Origin: Rhodococcus sp. UNC23MFCrub1.1
GTDB taxonomy: Bacteria; Actinomycetota; Actinomycetes; Mycobacteriales; Mycobacteriaceae
Direction: 5' to 3'
Assembly: GCF_000686025.1 (NCBI RefSeq)
Contig: NZ_JMLQ01000003.1
Span: forward strand, 558,001 to 622,000
Length of the DNA stretch: 64,000 nucleotides
The translations under genes were made by a program, and so were the position numbers. The notes under the pieces are model-generated. The model did no database searches. It was not told the origin of the DNA and worked only from the letters and a program-made list of their open reading frames with translations. Each line of letters starts with the position of its first letter. Position 1 is the stretch's first letter. This document shows positions 62,182 to 64,000 of the stretch, piece by piece.

Positions 62182-63951
62182 TCAGGCGGTCGCGGACTCC
62201 CGTTCCGCCGTCGCGGTGCGCAACAGTTCCTCGGCATGTGCCCGGCCGGTCTCGGTGTCGTCGAGCCCGGCGAGCATGCGCGCGAGTTCCACGACACGCT
62301 CGGAATCCGTCAGAGTGCGCACACCACTGTTGGGGCCGCCACGTTTTCCGTCGGTCTTGTTCACCACCAGGTGCGTGTCGGCGAACGCCGCGACCTGCGG
62401 GAGGTGCGTCACGACGATGACCTGATGCGTCCTGGCCAGGCGTGCCAGCCGCTTGCCGATCTCCACGGCGGCGCGACCACCCACGCCGGCATCGACCTCG
62501 TCGAAGACCATGGTCGCTCCGGCATCCGATCGCGCGAGGACCACCTCGAGCGCCAACATCACGCGGGAGAGCTCACCGCCGGACGCGCTCTTGTTGAGCG
62601 GCAGCGACTGCGCACCGCTGTGCGCGGACAGACGGAACTCGATCTCGTCGGTGCCGGTCGACCCGGCGTGCAGCGCGGTTCCGTCGACGGACAGCGCCGA
62701 CCGATCGTCCGCACCCGCAGCGCGGGGGCGCACCTCGACGTCCAGCTTGGCCTTGCCCATCGCCAGGCCGGCGAGTTCGGCGCTGACCGCCTTGGACAGT
62801 TTCGCCGCAGCCTTCACCCGCGCGGCCGACAGCTTGCGTGCGACCTCGGCGGTCGCTGCACCGGTGGTGGAGACGCGCTCGGTCAGCGCTGCCACGGCGT
62901 CGGCGGAGACGTCCAGTCCCGTCAGGCGGGTTCGTGCGTCCTCCGCCCACGCGAGCACTCCGTCCACGTCGGCGGCGTACTTGCGAGTCAGACTCTTGAG
63001 CTCCGCTTGACGGGAGAGCAGCGTGTCCAGTGACTCCGGATCGGCGGGCAGATCCTCGAGGTACGAGGTGAGCTCGGCTCCGACGTCGGTCACCACCGCG
63101 ATAGCCTCGGCGAGTCGTGGGCCGACGGCCGAGAGAATCTCGTCGTCGGTCGAGGCGAGTCGATCGCGGGCCTCGCCCAACAGCGCCATGACGGACACGT
63201 CGCCGGGGTCGTCGCCACCGGTGAGCGCCGTGTGCGCGGCGGACGCCGCATCGCGGAGCGAGTCGAGATCGCTGAGCCGCCGGACGGTCGCCGCGATGTC
63301 GGTGTCCTCGTGCGGTGCCGGTGCGACCGCGTCGATCTCGTTCAGGGCGAACGTGAGCTGGTCCGCCTCGCGCGCGAGTTCGCGAGCCTTCTCCGTCCGC
63401 TCCCGCAGTTCGGTCACCGCAGCGACCCACTGCGAGCGGCGAGTGCGGTACGTCTCGAGCAGCGGCCCGATGGCGTCCGCAGCGAAGCGGTCCAGAGCGG
63501 CCAACTGCTGATCACTGCGTTGCAGACGCAGTTGATCGTTCTGTCCGTGCACCGTGAGCAACGATCCGGTGAATTCCGACAGGACGCCTGCGGGCACACT
63601 GCGGCCGCCGAGATGAGCACGTGATCGGCCGTCGCTGCCGACCGTCCGGAGGGCGATGATGCTGTCGTCCTCGTCGCGCCGACCGCCGGTGGACTCGAGC
63701 AACTGCTCCACGTCGCCGCGGACCTGGTCGGTGACGTGGTCGGTGGTGAAACGACCCTCGACCACCGCGCGGTCGGCGCCGACACGGACACGCCCGGCGT
63801 CGGCGCGCGCGCCGGAGAGCAGATGCAGGCTGGTGACGACCATCGTCTTGCCGGCACCGGTCTCACCGGTGAGCACCGTCAGACCCTCCGAGAACGACGC
63901 CGTCGCCTCGGCGATGACTCCCAGGCCGTCGATACGAATTTCGGACAACAC
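62182..63951 (-). CDS. recN: DNA repair protein RecN
   Basis: 589 residues. SMC-like ATPase with Walker A LTGETGAGKTMVVTSL at the start, long coiled coil, signature SASGGELSRVMLALEVV, and Walker B TMVFDEVDAGVGG. It acts in double-strand-break repair. A GTG at 63951 (or TTG at 63948) lies 5 bases after the nadK stop. Downstream 95 bases precede the steA start. Confidence 0.95.
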   Translation of the reverse strand: MLSEIRIDGLGVIAEATASFSEGLTVLTGETGAGKTMVVTSLHLLSGARADAGRVRVGADRAVVEGRFTTDHVTDQVRGDVEQLLESTGGRRDEDDSIIALRTVGSDGRSRAHLGGRSVPAGVLSEFTGSLLTVHGQNDQLRLQRSDQQLAALDRFAADAIGPLLETYRTRRSQWVAAVTELRERTEKARELAREADQLTFALNEIDAVAPAPHEDTDIAATVRRLSDLDSLRDAASAAHTALTGGDDPGDVSVMALLGEARDRLASTDDEILSAVGPRLAEAIAVVTDVGAELTSYLEDLPADPESLDTLLSRQAELKSLTRKYAADVDGVLAWAEDARTRLTGLDVSADAVAALTERVSTTGAATAEVARKLSAARVKAAAKLSKAVSAELAGLAMGKAKLDVEVRPRAAGADDRSALSVDGTALHAGSTGTDEIEFRLSAHSGAQSLPLNKSASGGELSRVMLALEVVLARSDAGATMVFDEVDAGVGGRAAVEIGKRLARLARTHQVIVVTHLPQVAAFADTHLVVNKTDGKRGGPNSGVRTLTDSERVVELARMLAGLDDTETGRAHAEELLRTATAERESATA

Positions 63952-63956
63952 GTCGG

Positions 63957-64000
63957 TTACGTCACCCTCCCCCGCCAGCCGGTGACCGGCAAGGCGAACT
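63957..64000 (-). CDS. nadK: NAD kinase, C-terminal fragment (runs off the window)
   Basis: The last 13 codons read FALPVTGWRGRVT before a TAA at 63957. They resemble the C-terminal end of actinobacterial NAD kinases, and nadK-recN is the standard order. Only the tail is visible. Confidence 0.6.
   Translation of the reverse strand, partial: FALPVTGWRGRVT

Overview
The window is GC-rich DNA from a mycolic-acid actinobacterium and most resembles Rhodococcus or a close relative. The evidence is the protein sequences, the frequent GTG starts with 4-base ATGA/GTGA overlaps, and gene order. From memory, much of the order matches two blocks of the Mycobacterium tuberculosis chromosome: roughly Rv1822-Rv1853 (pgsA2, gcvH, garA, Rv1828-Rv1830, gcvB, Rv1836c, glcB, the Rv1841c/Rv1842c pair, guaB1, gnd1, Rv1845c/Rv1846c, Rv1847, ureABCFGD) and Rv1695-Rv1713 (nadK, recN, the SteA/SteB pair, pyrG, NUDIX, xerD, parA, scpA, scpB, rluB, cmk, der). 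No transposase, phage, CRISPR array or rRNA was seen. There is one tRNA.

Layout. 1-4.4 kb: urease operon ureABCFGD on the minus strand (ureD cut by the window edge) behind a PaaI-type thioesterase. 4.5-8.9 kb: iron-regulated block with three IdeR/DtxR-type boxes, a FhuF-like protein and a divergent FecCD transporter whose first permease carries an N-terminal RDD domain. 8.9-12.8 kb: a DUF2156 (aminoacyl-lipid synthase-like) membrane protein coupled to a membrane-anchored esterase. 12.9-14.3 kb: BlaI-type repressor and M56 metallopeptidase. 14.3-23.7 kb: DEAD-box helicase, gnd, a DMT transporter, guaB1, a Pro-rich leader ORF, two CorC/CNNM proteins and an unassigned protein. 23.8-30 kb: aldo/keto reductase, malate synthase G, a VWA protein and a metallophosphoesterase. 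30-37 kb: glycine cleavage gcvP behind a tandem glycine riboswitch, two MerR regulators, a DUF151 nuclease, garA, gcvH and a CDP-alcohol phosphatidyltransferase.

37-50 kb is accessory. It holds a CoA-pyrophosphatase-like NUDIX, a GAF regulator with an acetoin/butanediol-type SDR and ADH and a divergent flavin monooxygenase, a DUF3263-like protein, a secreted beta-lactamase-like protein, and a five-gene operon (acidic exported peptide, histidine kinase, response regulator, SLC13 transporter, glycerate kinase) next to a TetR regulator. 50.6-64 kb is a core-gene run on the minus strand, from tRNA-Pro at its left end up to the 3' end of nadK at the right edge.

The signals I would look at first are the Pro-rich leader ORF overlapping the first CorC-type gene by 4 bases, the RDD-FecCD fusion with an extra iron box upstream of the thioesterase/urease side, the near-identical dyad TGTGCT-N3-CATCACA at two promoters of the GAF-regulator locus, and the two-component/transporter/glycerate-kinase operon. 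Starts were chosen from Shine-Dalgarno spacing, overlaps and remembered family lengths. No database search was run.
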